Shown here one piece after another: positions 37,041 to 44,553 of a stretch of DNA of 64,000 bases (positions are counted from its first letter, which is position 1; every line of letters begins with the position of its first letter). Position numbers and translations under genes: made by a program. The DNA comes from BJGV01 sp964196335 (lineage in GTDB: Bacteria; Pseudomonadota; Gammaproteobacteria; Burkholderiales; Nitrosomonadaceae), in contig OZ250175.1 in NCBI GenBank assembly GCA_965238155.1, positions 1,178,001-1,242,000 on the forward strand. The letters run 5' to 3'. Under the pieces are notes generated by a model, which did no database searches, was not told where the DNA came from, and saw nothing but the letters and a program-made list of their open reading frames with translations.

Positions 37041-37216
37041 GTCGTTTGTTTGTGCTTTTTAAGAAAATTATCAAAGTCGATTTGGTCGATACGATAAACC
37101 CGTTTACGCAATTTGACAACTGGCAAGCCGTCACCGATCAGTCGAGAGATCGTTTTTGTTGATACGCTGATCTGTCTGGCCGCTTGCTCGAATGTTAGAT
37201 AAGCAGGAGTATTCAT
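36845..37216 (-). CDS. Excisionase-like helix-turn-helix protein overlapping int
   Basis: Residues 1-60 (YLTFEQAARQISVSTKTISRLIGDGLPVVKLRKRVYRID) form a MerR-like winged HTH of the excisionase family. After residue 59 the frame continues through the int start and is low-complexity and basic, so the tail may be shorter in nature than the 123 residues read. Its ATG overlaps the stop of the upstream small gene (ATGA). The long out-of-frame overlap with int, about 196 bases, is unusual. Confidence 0.75.
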   Translation of the reverse strand: MNTPAYLTFEQAARQISVSTKTISRLIGDGLPVVKLRKRVYRIDQIDFDNFLKKHKQTTCPSSTTKHASYGALTSDAADAALLATLRKEQPGTKPRNSKQRLLLKSVPVILQTKLKIISSRKQ

Positions 37217-37386
37217 AAATCTAAATCGGTTATATTGTCTAATTCCTCGTAGGTATAAACATCATTTTCCTGTTGTATAATTTGCTGGAGTCTTTTTTTT
37301 GATTTTGTTTTTCCGATCACTTTTGATACTTTTGGAAAATCCCTTCCTTCCTCGCATGAATATTCAGCAAATATTATATAAATCAC
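37213..37386 (-). CDS. Small protein (57 aa) in the leftward operon
   Basis: Starts at GTG, one base overlapping the stop of the preceding gene (TAGTG), with AGGAGAGG just before. Encodes VIYIIFAEYSCEEGRDF through to DNITDLDL, and its TGA overlaps the next ATG. Acidic, no family recognised. The tight coupling on both sides supports it as real. Confidence 0.65.
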   Translation of the reverse strand: MIYIIFAEYSCEEGRDFPKVSKVIGKTKSKKRLQQIIQQENDVYTYEELDNITDLDL

Positions 37387-37679
37387 TATGACCTCTCCTG
37401 ATTGCGGATAGCGGTTTTAATAGCTCTGGCACTATCGCCCCACGCTCCCCAATAAATATCTTCCTGCGTGGCGGGTTTTGCATGTTTCTGTTGCAGTTTT
37501 CCTTGAGCATTCTCATCATCACATATCTTATTAACCTTCTCTATCTGCCTTTCCGTGGCCCATTTAACAGCAGCTTGCCAAGTAGTCTGACTATCAATCG
37601 TCTGGAAACTTCCTGTATGTGCTTTCTCTTTTCTCATAAAGAGAAAATAAGCCTCCCGCATTTCATCTTGTGTACTCAT
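37386..37679 (-). CDS. Phage-type hypothetical protein
   Basis: 97 residues from the ATG giving MSTQDEMREAYFLFM; this start overlaps the stop of the upstream gene as ATGA, while the longer in-frame start at 37712 would overlap the upstream gene by more. Contains TWQAAVKWATERQI and ATQEDIYWGAWGDSARAIKTAI. The role is unknown. Confidence 0.6.
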   Translation of the reverse strand: MSTQDEMREAYFLFMRKEKAHTGSFQTIDSQTTWQAAVKWATERQIEKVNKICDDENAQGKLQQKHAKPATQEDIYWGAWGDSARAIKTAIRNQERS

Positions 37680-37795
37680 TTGCTTTCCAATAATAAAAGA
37701 ATAAACAAGCACACAGCACCAATAGTTAATACTTGTAAAACTGTATCCTCTTTAATAAGTTTCCAAAATAATTTCCAATCCACTGTAATTTTCAT
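37676..37795 (-). CDS. Small membrane protein (39 aa)
   Basis: Begins MKITVDWKLFWKLI and has one hydrophobic helix (VLQVLTIGAVCLFILLLL). Its ATG overlaps the preceding stop as ATGA and its TGA overlaps the next ATG, so it is part of a coupled string. Single-span phage proteins of this size include holin-like and envelope-acting peptides; the role here is unknown. Confidence 0.6.
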   Translation of the reverse strand: MKITVDWKLFWKLIKEDTVLQVLTIGAVCLFILLLLESK

Positions 37796-37986
37796 TTGGA
37801 TTCCTCGATCGGAGTAATCAGTGATTCGGGTACAAAATCTGTGTGATATCTGGTCTTACTTTTGTGTGGAATTGGCATCAGATAATAGTTGCCAAGCGGC
37901 CTGTCAAATCTACGCTTTGCAATTATTTTTTGTCTCCGGCCAAGAAACATTACGTCTTTATTAAGATTAAATTTAAATGCGGCCAT
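37792..37986 (-). CDS. Basic hypothetical protein (64 aa)
   Basis: Sequence includes FLGRRQKIIAKRRFDRPLGNYYLMPIPHKSKTRYH. Rich in Lys and Arg. No family recognised. Its stop overlaps the start of the following small membrane gene. Confidence 0.5.
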   Translation of the reverse strand: MAAFKFNLNKDVMFLGRRQKIIAKRRFDRPLGNYYLMPIPHKSKTRYHTDFVPESLITPIEESK

Positions 37987-38022
37987 TTTTAATCTGCAGA
38001 ATTTGGAAGTTAAATTTGCTCA

Positions 38023-38412
38023 TTAAATTAACTTCCAAGTATGGAGATAACCTTCAAATGGCAATCCATAGTGATGCTTAAAGAACTGAACAAATTCTTG
38101 TTGGTCATTAAAACCATCACGTTTTGCAAATTCATCAAGCCGATTGCCCGATAAAAGTGTTTCAAAAAATTCTCCGGGAAACGATGGAAAATAAACGAAT
38201 CCTGCCTTTGTCGTATTTATGCTAATTATTACTGGCATCACGCCATGTATTATTCCCATACCTAATGGCCTGCATTTTTTAGTTCGTTGTCCGGTATACA
38301 GATACGCTTTGTCACCAAGTTTTGCGCCTTTGTCAGTTTTGCGTATTGTTTGTAGTTTTTCGCCGCGCTCTATCATTTCAGCAAATCGATTCTGAAAGTT
38401 ATAGGCTGGCAT
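38023..38412 (-). CDS. ASCH/PUA-like domain phage protein
   Basis: 129 residues beginning MPAYNFQNRFAEMIERGEKLQTIRK, then KAYLYTGQRTKKCRPLG, which is the pattern of ASCH-like domains seen in phage genomes. ASCH domains are thought to bind RNA or modified nucleotides; the function here is not known. Its ATG overlaps the stop of the preceding gene. Confidence 0.65.
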   Translation of the reverse strand: MPAYNFQNRFAEMIERGEKLQTIRKTDKGAKLGDKAYLYTGQRTKKCRPLGMGIIHGVMPVIISINTTKAGFVYFPSFPGEFFETLLSGNRLDEFAKRDGFNDQQEFVQFFKHHYGLPFEGYLHTWKLI

Positions 38413-38675
38413 TAGCTATGACCATGTTGAGTTTTATCGTGATCAGCTAACCGCTCTGCATCTTCTCTTGTTACCATTTTGAATTCAAACGAGTCATAGT
38501 GGCCGTGTGTTAAAAGGATATTCTTTGGATCAACAGCAAACTTTGTCATATCCTCACTGGTGATATGTATGCCATTATTGGCCAGCTTCCAAACAACCAG
38601 CGTCAACATCTTTTGCCATTGGCCTTCCAGTTGTTGTAGTACCGCTGAATCCGCATTAATTATTTCAGGTTTCAT
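38412..38675 (-). CDS. Hypothetical phage protein (87 aa)
   Basis: Contains LEGQWQKMLTLVVWKLANNGIHITSEDM, a helix-rich stretch, and a His-rich end (KTQHGHS). Overlaps the small membrane gene upstream by 11 bases and is followed by the ASCH-like gene with a one-base overlap. No family recognised. Confidence 0.55.
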   Translation of the reverse strand: MKPEIINADSAVLQQLEGQWQKMLTLVVWKLANNGIHITSEDMTKFAVDPKNILLTHGHYDSFEFKMVTREDAERLADHDKTQHGHS

Positions 38676-38769
38676 TTGAATTTCTATATAAAGCAGATGC
38701 GGCTACTAATCCTGAGAAAATAACTATCAGAATGAAACTGGTGATTAAAATCCACAAAAAAATATTCAT
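38665..38769 (-). CDS. Small membrane protein (34 aa)
   Basis: MNIFLWILITSFILIVIFS starts a single hydrophobic helix. The ATG overlaps the upstream stop (ATGA) and the stop overlaps the next start by 11 bases. Another member of the coupled string. Function unknown. Confidence 0.5.
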   Translation of the reverse strand: MNIFLWILITSFILIVIFSGLVAASALYRNSNET

Positions 38770-38963
38770 ACGTGAATAACCTTGCTTTTCTGGTCCGGAC
38801 AAACTGACATAGCCTCTGGGAATTCATTTTTTATGTCAGTTTTCGGATCAAGCCATGAAATAAAGCCAATGAAGGCACATAAATACATGACGCATATAAC
38901 GCCCCTGATCGTTCCACCTGGTTTATTTGTAGGGTAGTCTGTTGGCAGATCGATAATTCGCAT
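38766..38963 (-). CDS. Small membrane protein (65 aa)
   Basis: Starts at the ATG with AAGGAG 8 bases before it (MRIIDLPTDYPTNKPGG); a longer in-frame start lies within the upstream gene and is not supported. One hydrophobic helix, GVICVMYLCAFIGFISWL. Function unknown. Confidence 0.6.
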   Translation of the reverse strand: MRIIDLPTDYPTNKPGGTIRGVICVMYLCAFIGFISWLDPKTDIKNEFPEAMSVCPDQKSKVIHV

Positions 38964-39171
38964 TCGGTGAGCTCCTTTTGAATGAGAGAATTTTTGATAA
39001 CAGGGTTTTGATTTTTGATACCGGATAGAGATCACTTTCAAATTCTTGCTTGCAGGTGCGTGAATTAAGTTTTCCGAGTGGCCTGTTACCAAAGCTTGCA
39101 TGACGTAATTCACGTGGAGCTTTGCAGTCATCCGGATTGATAGTTAATAATTTAAATTTACCTGCTGACAT
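38923..39171 (-). CDS. First gene of the leftward operon, hypothetical (82 aa)
   Basis: Begins MSAGKFKLLTINPDDCKAP, basic and Ser-rich towards the end (SFKRSSPNANYRSAN). TAGGAAC upstream of ATG may be the Shine-Dalgarno. It is the first gene after the left promoter-operator. Overlaps the next gene by 41 bases. Confidence 0.5.
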   Translation of the reverse strand: MSAGKFKLLTINPDDCKAPRELRHASFGNRPLGKLNSRTCKQEFESDLYPVSKIKTLLSKILSFKRSSPNANYRSANRLPYK

Positions 39172-39210
39172 TGATTTGTTCCTACTTAGTTATTTTGAGG
39201 ATCAATTGAG

Positions 39211-39256
39211 CGGAGTCTAAACGCGGTGTTTAGAAATGTCAAACAGAATGTTTAGA
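39211..39256 (-). promoter_or_regulatory. Left promoter-operator (PL/OL) of the switch
   Basis: TTGACA and TAGACT on the minus strand are 17 bases apart. The 19-base palindrome TCTAAACGCGGTGTTTAGA (39216-39234) overlaps the -10, and a second, less exact operator (39239-39256) covers the -35. Centres are about 22 bases apart. The 33 bases 39211-39243 are the reverse complement of 39743-39775 except for one base. Confidence 0.8.
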
Positions 39257-39276
39257 TATTTATTGCAGATATAAAA

Positions 39277-39297
39277 AAACCCGCAGGGAGCGGGTTT
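39277..39297 (-). terminator. Intrinsic terminator of the repressor gene
   Basis: Eight-base-pair stem AAACCCGC/GCGGGTTT with a 5-base loop; on the minus strand it is followed by a T-run. It lies 40 bases after the repressor stop and before PL, so repressor transcripts end before the leftward operon. Confidence 0.85.
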
Positions 39298-39336
39298 GTG
39301 GAAATAGGGTTAACTAAAGAAGATTAAGGCACTGAA

Positions 39337-39738
39337 TCATCCGGTTTTTTTATTAGCTTTCAGTCTGATGCTGGTTTGTTCTTCTGCCAGGTGTCTGCAA
39401 AGATCCAATACATAACCAGCATCACGTGGTTTCATTTTCGGAATTAGTTCGATGATTTCAGTGGCAATCGGATCGTCAGTTCCGCTTGTCATATTACCTT
39501 CACCGGTATGCACCCATTTTGGGTTTACTCCTATTTGTTCCTCAATTAGGAATAATTTATTTTTAGGCACTCCACGGACCTGCCAGTTTTTCATGGTCTG
39601 GTCTGATTCACCAAGCAAACGCGCAAGGGCCGCATGATTGGATACATCCTTTAATTTCTTAGCGGCTAGTAAAAGCCTGTCATAGCTGGTTTGCATACTT
39701 TCAAGTGTATGTATAAAGGCTGGGGTATTGTTAAACAT
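39337..39738 (-). CDS. CI-like phage repressor (HTH)
   Basis: The central part HAALARLLGESDQTMKNWQVRGVPKNKLFLIEEQIGVNPKWVHTGEG is the CI-repressor type helix-turn-helix. At 133 residues it lacks a LexA-like autoprotease domain, so induction may not be by RecA cleavage. The annotated ATG at 39738 lies inside an operator; an internal ATG at 39696 (MQTSYDRLLL) is an alternative. Divergent from the cro-like gene, as in lambda. Confidence 0.8.
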   Translation of the reverse strand: MFNNTPAFIHTLESMQTSYDRLLLAAKKLKDVSNHAALARLLGESDQTMKNWQVRGVPKNKLFLIEEQIGVNPKWVHTGEGNMTSGTDDPIATEIIELIPKMKPRDAGYVLDLCRHLAEEQTSIRLKANKKTG

Positions 39739-39772
39739 TATGTTTGACTTTTCTAAACACCGCGTTTAGACT
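39731..39772 (+). promoter_or_regulatory. Right promoter-operator (PR/OR) of the switch
   Basis: TTGACT (39744-39749), 17-base spacer, TAGACT (39767-39772). The 19-base palindrome TCTAAACACCGCGTTTAGA (39752-39770) overlaps the -10 and is the reverse complement of the left operator. A second operator (TTAAACATTATGTTTGA, 39731-39747) overlaps the -35 and the repressor ATG. Confidence 0.8.
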
Positions 39773-39780
39773 CCGTGACC

Positions 39781-39969
39781 ATGAGTACTATAAAAACAGA
39801 TTCCGAGATCATTGATTCCCTCGGCGGCCATAAGAAAGTCGCGAAGGACCTTAAATATTCTAATAGCAAGGGGCCGCAGCGAGTAAACAACTGGCGGACC
39901 AGAGGCATCCCATCAAAGGTTCTTGTTGATCATTATGCATATTTTCAAAAAGTAAAATGTGTGGCATGA
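39781..39969 (+). CDS. Cro-like small HTH protein
   Basis: 62 residues (MSTIKTDSEIIDSLGGHKKVAKDL, NNWRTRGIPSKVLVDH), a Cro/YdaS-like helix-turn-helix. The PR start point would lie 1-2 bases before this ATG, so the message is probably leaderless. A GTG 6 bases earlier is less likely as start. First gene of the rightward operon. Confidence 0.75.
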   Translation: MSTIKTDSEIIDSLGGHKKVAKDLKYSNSKGPQRVNNWRTRGIPSKVLVDHYAYFQKVKCVA

Positions 39970-40038
39970 ATAACAGTCTATTTTTTTCGACTGAAAAAGT
40001 CTTTCCAAGTGTTTCCAAGAAAATTGTAAAGGGGTGGA

Positions 40039-40416
40039 ATGCAGACTGAAATGCCATTTTTTGATCATCCGGAAGATGCGCTGAGAGCGTGTATCGAATC
40101 ATTGGGTGGCGCTAAAAAAGTTGGTCATGACCTTTTTCCGGATAAGACGATGGAAAATGCCAGAGAGTATTTATTGGCTTGTGTAAATCCATCAAGAGCA
40201 GAAAAATTATCTATATCACAAATTCTTTTTATTCTCCGCGAAGCAAAGTTAAATGGCTTTCACACAGGCTTTGAATATCTTGCACGTGAGGCCGAATATG
40301 ATTCGCGTCCGATTAGCAAACAGGATGAAGAAAACAAGCTTGCTTGTGAAATCGGAAAAACCACAAAAATTCTGGGAAATCTGCTGGAAAGGGCAGAGCG
40401 CTTAACTAACAAATGA
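40039..40416 (+). CDS. Phage CII-like regulatory protein
   Basis: 125 residues matching the phage regulatory CII family: DALRACIESLGGAKKVGHDLFPDKTMENAREYLLACVNPSRAEKLSISQI. In P2-like and related phages it drives lysogeny or early replication genes. AAAGGGG lies before ATG. Confidence 0.8.
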   Translation: MQTEMPFFDHPEDALRACIESLGGAKKVGHDLFPDKTMENAREYLLACVNPSRAEKLSISQILFILREAKLNGFHTGFEYLAREAEYDSRPISKQDEENKLACEIGKTTKILGNLLERAERLTNK

Positions 40417-40507
40417 AAAGGTTACATTTATTTTTATTTTATTTTATTTGTTTCTGTAATAAATGGTATGGATCGTGCGTGATAGTAGATACAAGGAGGT
40501 ATTTACT

Positions 40508-40798
40508 ATGGATGGAACCACGAATAGTAAGAATATTATCCGTATTAAAACTTTTAATAATAAAGATCGGCGGCGGTGTCCGCACAAGGAAATTGTTGTT
40601 GATGAACTTAAAACTCAAGTTGAATGTGGTCTGTGCGGTGAGCAACTAAACCCTGTGGCGATTCTTGCGCGCATTGCTGCTGAACAGAATAGCTGGAATT
40701 TGAGTATGGAAGGTATTAGAGATATCGCAAAAAGGATGGAAGATCGTAGAAAAACAAAGTGTGAATTTTGTCACAAAATGACGCGAATTAGCCAGTAA
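40508..40798 (+). CDS. Putative zinc-ribbon phage protein (96 aa)
   Basis: Starts at ATG with AAGGAGGT 7 bases before it. Four Cys/His clusters (RRCPHKE, ECGLCGEQ, CEFCHKM) suggest metal binding. Possible DNA-binding regulator. The exact family is not recognised. Confidence 0.65.
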   Translation: MDGTTNSKNIIRIKTFNNKDRRRCPHKEIVVDELKTQVECGLCGEQLNPVAILARIAAEQNSWNLSMEGIRDIAKRMEDRRKTKCEFCHKMTRISQ

Positions 40799-40827
40799 GT
40801 ACGTATATTTTAAAAGGGGTTACTTGC

Positions 40828-40959
40828 ATGAAACGGCTTCAATATTATTTAGCATATTTTCATGTAACAGATCTCTCGATTAATTACAGTTTTTGCCCCT
40901 CCTGGGCTTGGCCCGGTATTCGATCGCAACTTATGGTCGTTTATCGGGCTTTTATTTGA
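40828..40959 (+). CDS. Small hypothetical protein (43 aa)
   Basis: Begins MKRLQYYLAYFHVTDLS after AAGGGG (9 bases to ATG). Contains SFCPSWAWPG. No family. Supported only by the ribosome site and by position between two coding genes. Confidence 0.35.
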   Translation: MKRLQYYLAYFHVTDLSINYSFCPSWAWPGIRSQLMVVYRAFI

Positions 40960-40979
40960 TCATATAAGGAGGCTTGATC

Positions 40980-41114
40980 ATGATGAATTTAAAAATACTT
41001 CATCCTGATTCAAAAGTTTCTGAGTTGTTAAATATTGTTGGTGAAATTCAAAAAAGAAAAGATAAAAGACCTGCTGCTGCATTTTATTTTAAGCAGGTAA
41101 AAAAAAATGATTAA
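40980..41114 (+). CDS. Small hypothetical protein (44 aa) before the primase
   Basis: AAGGAGG is 6 bases before ATG. Sequence MMNLKILHPDSKVSELLNIV then a basic end. It stops 15 bases before the primase start, so it is probably translated from the same message. Confidence 0.5.
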   Translation: MMNLKILHPDSKVSELLNIVGEIQKRKDKRPAAAFYFKQVKKND

Positions 41115-41129
41115 CGCAAAAATTCACCA

Positions 41130-43457
41130 ATGCCAAAAATAGATTTTAAAGAAATTGCCTCTGTAGCTTTATCTCGTGCAGAAAGTCTTGTTACGTCATG
41201 GATTCCCGGTGGTAGACGTGAGGGCCATGAATACAAGGTATTAAATCCAAAGCGCTCAGATAGTAAGGTCGGATCATTTTCAATTAATCTGAGAACGGGT
41301 GCATGGGGTGATTTTGCAACGCCAGACAAGGGCGGAGATCTGATTGCTCTTTATGCTTTCTTGCATGATTTAAAGCAGCTGGCCGCAGCCAAGGAAGTGG
41401 CAAAAGAATTAGGAATTAATTTTGATGATGCAATTTCATCAAGTAAAAAAACTCCGTTAAGAATAGTCAAAACCACGTGGATGCCGATATTACCGGTTCC
41501 GGATGATGCCGGACCAAGGCCGGTATCACACCTAAAGAGAAACAAACCATCTGTAGTCTGGACATATCTTGATGAAAACGGAAAAGTTAATGGATATGTA
41601 TACAGATTTGATACTTCAGATGGCGGCAAAGTAACACTTCCGGTTAGCTTTTGCGAGGATAGTAAAACCAAGGCCAGAGAATGGCACTGGTTGTCTTTTC
41701 CTGAGCCTAGACCACTTTATGGCCTCGATCGATTAGCTGCTCATCCGGACCTGCCAGTGCTACTCGTAGAGGGTGAAAAATGCGCTGATGCTCCGGTGGT
41801 CCAGTTAGAAGGTGAACTTGTAGTTGTAACGTGGCCGAGTGGTTCTAATGCGATAGCAAAGGTTGATTGGAAACCGCTTTTTGGAAGAAACATTTTTGCT
41901 TGGGCCGACTGCGACGCGCAGCGGGAAAAATTAACAAAGCAAGAAAAGTTAGATGGAGTAGATCCAGAATCAAAACCTCTACTCCCTGAAAATAAACAAC
42001 CTGGCATGAAAGCAATGATAGGTATTGGTGAAATCATTGCAAAAGAATCACCAAAAACAAAATTTCGCATAATCAAAATTCCGAAGCCCGGAGATAAGCC
42101 AAATGGATGGGACGTAGCAGACGCAGTTAACGAAGATCCTGATCCTGAATCACTTAAAAAATTCATTCGTAATGTTAGTCAACCAGTTAAAAAAATAAAG
42201 AAAGTTATCGCCAATTCATCGCGACCTGATTATCAGGATTTCAGAACATTTTTATTGCACAAAGGGAGAGATATTTTTCCCTGTGCGGCTAATTTAGATG
42301 ACATTTTCAAGAATGATGAAAAGTGGGAAGGTGTTCTGGCTTTTAATGAATTTGAAATGAAGGTTGTTAAGTTAAAAAAACCACCTTTTCTTGATGGTGA
42401 GATTGGAGATTGGGAAGAAAAAGATGATGCTGAAACAGCTATGTGGATTACAAGAAAATATGGCTTTGCACCATCAACAAGAATGACCGCTGAAGCAGTA
42501 GAAGTGTTTGCTAAAAGGTATTCATTTAATCCGGTACAAGACTATCTTAGATCGCTTAAATGGGACGAAATAGATCGACTTGATTGTTGGTCGACTGATT
42601 TTATTGGCGTACCGAAAACAGATTATTCAATGCGCGTAGGAAGGTGGTTTTTGATGGGTATGGTAGCGCGCGCAATGAACCCCGGAGTCAAGTTTGATTC
42701 TTGCCTGGTGCTGGAGGGTGAACAAGGCAAATTAAAATCATCTGCGCTTCGTGTGCTAGGTGGTGAGTGGTTCGGTGATACTGATCTGGATCTTCACAAC
42801 AAAGATTCTATGTCTGCAATTCGGGGTAAATGGCTCTATGAATTTTCTGAATTAGGTTCACTTGCACGATCAGAAACACATAGACAAAAATCATTTCTAT
42901 CACGTCAAATTGATGAATTCCGGCCTGTCTACGGGCGGCGCGAAATCTCCTGCCCACGGCAATTAGTTTTTGGAGGTACAACTAACGAGTGGGAGTGGAA
43001 TAAAGACCCTACAGGTGGGCGACGATTCTGGCCAATAAGATGCGAATCAGAAATCGATTGTAAGGCCCTTGCTGAAGTCAGAGATCAATTATTTGCAGAA
43101 GCTTACAGTAGATATTTAGGCAAACAAAGATTCTGGCCAACAAGCGAGGAACAAAAACTAATTTTCGATCCACAACAAATCAGCAGAACTGCGCCTGATG
43201 CTTTTGTAGATTTACTTCAATCGTTCGTTGATGGAAAAACAAATAGTGATTTATTTTGTTTGGCTGATGCTGCCAATTATTTGAAGATTGACGCTTCAAA
43301 ATTAACTCGTGATATTCAAACACGAATAGGTAGTGCGCTACGGCAACTTGGATGCACAAGGAAAGAAAAAAGACATAATTCAATTGCCAGATGGTGGTAC
43401 AGCCCACCACAACGAACCAGAGAAGAGGAGGGGAAAAGTGAACCGATTCCTTTCTAG
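41130..43457 (+). CDS. VapE-type primase-helicase of the element
   Basis: 775 residues. The N-terminal part (SWIPGGRREGHEYKVLN, GDFATPDKGGDLIALYAF) is a primase-like domain; VLLVEGEKCADA and FAWADCDAQ form a TOPRIM-like block. From about residue 528 the virulence-associated-E helicase domain has a Walker A variant GEQGKLKSS and FSELGSLARSE, and GRREISCPRQLVFGGTTNEWEW. Such proteins start replication of satellites and prophages. The origin-like repeats begin 64 bases after its stop. Confidence 0.88.
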   Translation: MPKIDFKEIASVALSRAESLVTSWIPGGRREGHEYKVLNPKRSDSKVGSFSINLRTGAWGDFATPDKGGDLIALYAFLHDLKQLAAAKEVAKELGINFDDAISSSKKTPLRIVKTTWMPILPVPDDAGPRPVSHLKRNKPSVVWTYLDENGKVNGYVYRFDTSDGGKVTLPVSFCEDSKTKAREWHWLSFPEPRPLYGLDRLAAHPDLPVLLVEGEKCADAPVVQLEGELVVVTWPSGSNAIAKVDWKPLFGRNIFAWADCDAQREKLTKQEKLDGVDPESKPLLPENKQPGMKAMIGIGEIIAKESPKTKFRIIKIPKPGDKPNGWDVADAVNEDPDPESLKKFIRNVSQPVKKIKKVIANSSRPDYQDFRTFLLHKGRDIFPCAANLDDIFKNDEKWEGVLAFNEFEMKVVKLKKPPFLDGEIGDWEEKDDAETAMWITRKYGFAPSTRMTAEAVEVFAKRYSFNPVQDYLRSLKWDEIDRLDCWSTDFIGVPKTDYSMRVGRWFLMGMVARAMNPGVKFDSCLVLEGEQGKLKSSALRVLGGEWFGDTDLDLHNKDSMSAIRGKWLYEFSELGSLARSETHRQKSFLSRQIDEFRPVYGRREISCPRQLVFGGTTNEWEWNKDPTGGRRFWPIRCESEIDCKALAEVRDQLFAEAYSRYLGKQRFWPTSEEQKLIFDPQQISRTAPDAFVDLLQSFVDGKTNSDLFCLADAANYLKIDASKLTRDIQTRIGSALRQLGCTRKEKRHNSIARWWYSPPQRTREEEGKSEPIPF

Positions 43458-43827
43458 AATCTCCCGCTTTATTAACTTGATCAGACTTTGCAAACCTGTA
43501 AATAGAAAAATATGCAAACAGGTATGGAAGGTTAGGAAGCGTAGTAAAGCGTTACTATTAATTTTTCCTCTTGCTTCCATACCTTCGGTTAAATTGTCGC
43601 ATAGGTGTGGAATAGCTAAAGCCTTATCCAGAGCGGATTTTCCATACCTCCACACCTTCCATATTTATACTCTCGCGGACATCACACACACATGCACACA
43701 CATGCGTGTGCGCGCGCACACATAACTGTAATTATAAGTATGGAAGGTGTGGAGGTATGGAAGAACAATTATTCATCAGGTTTTTATCGTCCATACCTGA
43801 TATTTACGTATGGAAAGGGGGTGAATT
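43458..43827. other. Iteron and inverted-repeat region, candidate replication origin
   Basis: 370 bases without a gene. At least six TATGGAAGG/CCTTCCATA-type motifs occur in both orientations (near 43521, 43574, 43640, 43739, 43791, 43808). Two are the arms of a perfect 24-base inverted repeat (43640-43663 and 43739-43762). Its loop contains 42 bases of strictly alternating pyrimidine-purine (43683-43724), ending in a GTGTGCGCGCGCACAC palindrome. Position after the primase resembles satellite origins. Confidence 0.75.
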
Positions 43828-44067
43828 GTGGTTAAGAGGGTAGAGATCTCCAAGGTAACGGCTGATCAGGTCAGAGCTATGTTCCCTAAGTGCGTTGTGG
43901 TAGCTAATCAGTTCAGAGAAGTGTTTGGTAAAGGTACTAAGCTGGTCTATGCAAAGGAAGGTGGTAATGAAATCGGAGAGCGGTTAGTAGGTCCTGAGAG
44001 AAGTATTTGTGTTAATCGAATGATACTCAATCCAACTAATGATGAGGAATCTATAGATGAAAGATAG
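43828..44067 (+). CDS. Hypothetical protein (79 aa) after the origin region
   Basis: Begins at GTG (MVKRVEISKVTADQVRAMFP), with AAAGGGGGTGAA upstream. Small alpha-beta look, no family. Overlaps the next gene by 11 bases. Confidence 0.5.
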   Translation: MVKRVEISKVTADQVRAMFPKCVVVANQFREVFGKGTKLVYAKEGGNEIGERLVGPERSICVNRMILNPTNDEESIDER

Positions 44068-44266
44068 TTATGCTCTGCCTGCTTATTGCTACCGAGATCC
44101 GGCACAGGTAGCAGAGGGTAATGAGCGTAGGGAATTAGGCTGTAGTTTGTGTATTAACCATAGCTATATGTTTGACAGGGCAATATGTGCAGATTCAAGA
44201 AATGAAAAGCAGGTGGGTTTTCCTACAATTGGTGGTCGTTGCAAATGGTTTGTTGAAAGGAGCTGA
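44057..44266 (+). CDS. Cys-rich phage protein (69 aa)
   Basis: Contains GCSLCINHSYMFDRAIC and GRCKWFVERS, four or five Cys that may bind zinc or iron. Starts at ATG and follows the preceding gene by overlap. Phage genomes carry similar small Cys-rich proteins (from memory); function unknown. Confidence 0.55.
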   Translation: MKDSYALPAYCYRDPAQVAEGNERRELGCSLCINHSYMFDRAICADSRNEKQVGFPTIGGRCKWFVERS

Positions 44267-44268
44267 CA

Positions 44269-44535
44269 GTGAGTTATAGAATATTTACCGTGTTATCAGA
44301 GCAATTTATTTTACGCATGAAGAATTGGGCGTGGGATAGTTCAGGTGGTCTGTGTAATGTTGGTATTAGTAATTATTGTATATTCATTACTAACGATGGT
44401 GGCTACAGAGAAAGTAATATTCCTGTGCTAACCGGAGAGGCTGAAGATACGGGTAAGGCACTTAGTACGTTAAGTGAGAGGCACAAGCAGGCCGTGTCAT
44501 TGTTCTGGCAATATCAGGGCCGCTACTGGCCATAA
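44269..44535 (+). CDS. Hypothetical protein, possibly antiterminator- or sigma-like
   Basis: 88 residues with RMKNWAWDSSGG and a C-terminal STLSERHKQAVSLFWQYQGR that resembles the helix pair of phage Q-like or region-4-like factors. This resemblance is weak. It is the last gene before the tRNA-Leu fragment. Confidence 0.4.
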   Translation: MSYRIFTVLSEQFILRMKNWAWDSSGGLCNVGISNYCIFITNDGGYRESNIPVLTGEAEDTGKALSTLSERHKQAVSLFWQYQGRYWP

Positions 44536-44553
44536 AAACTCTTAAAAATCAAT

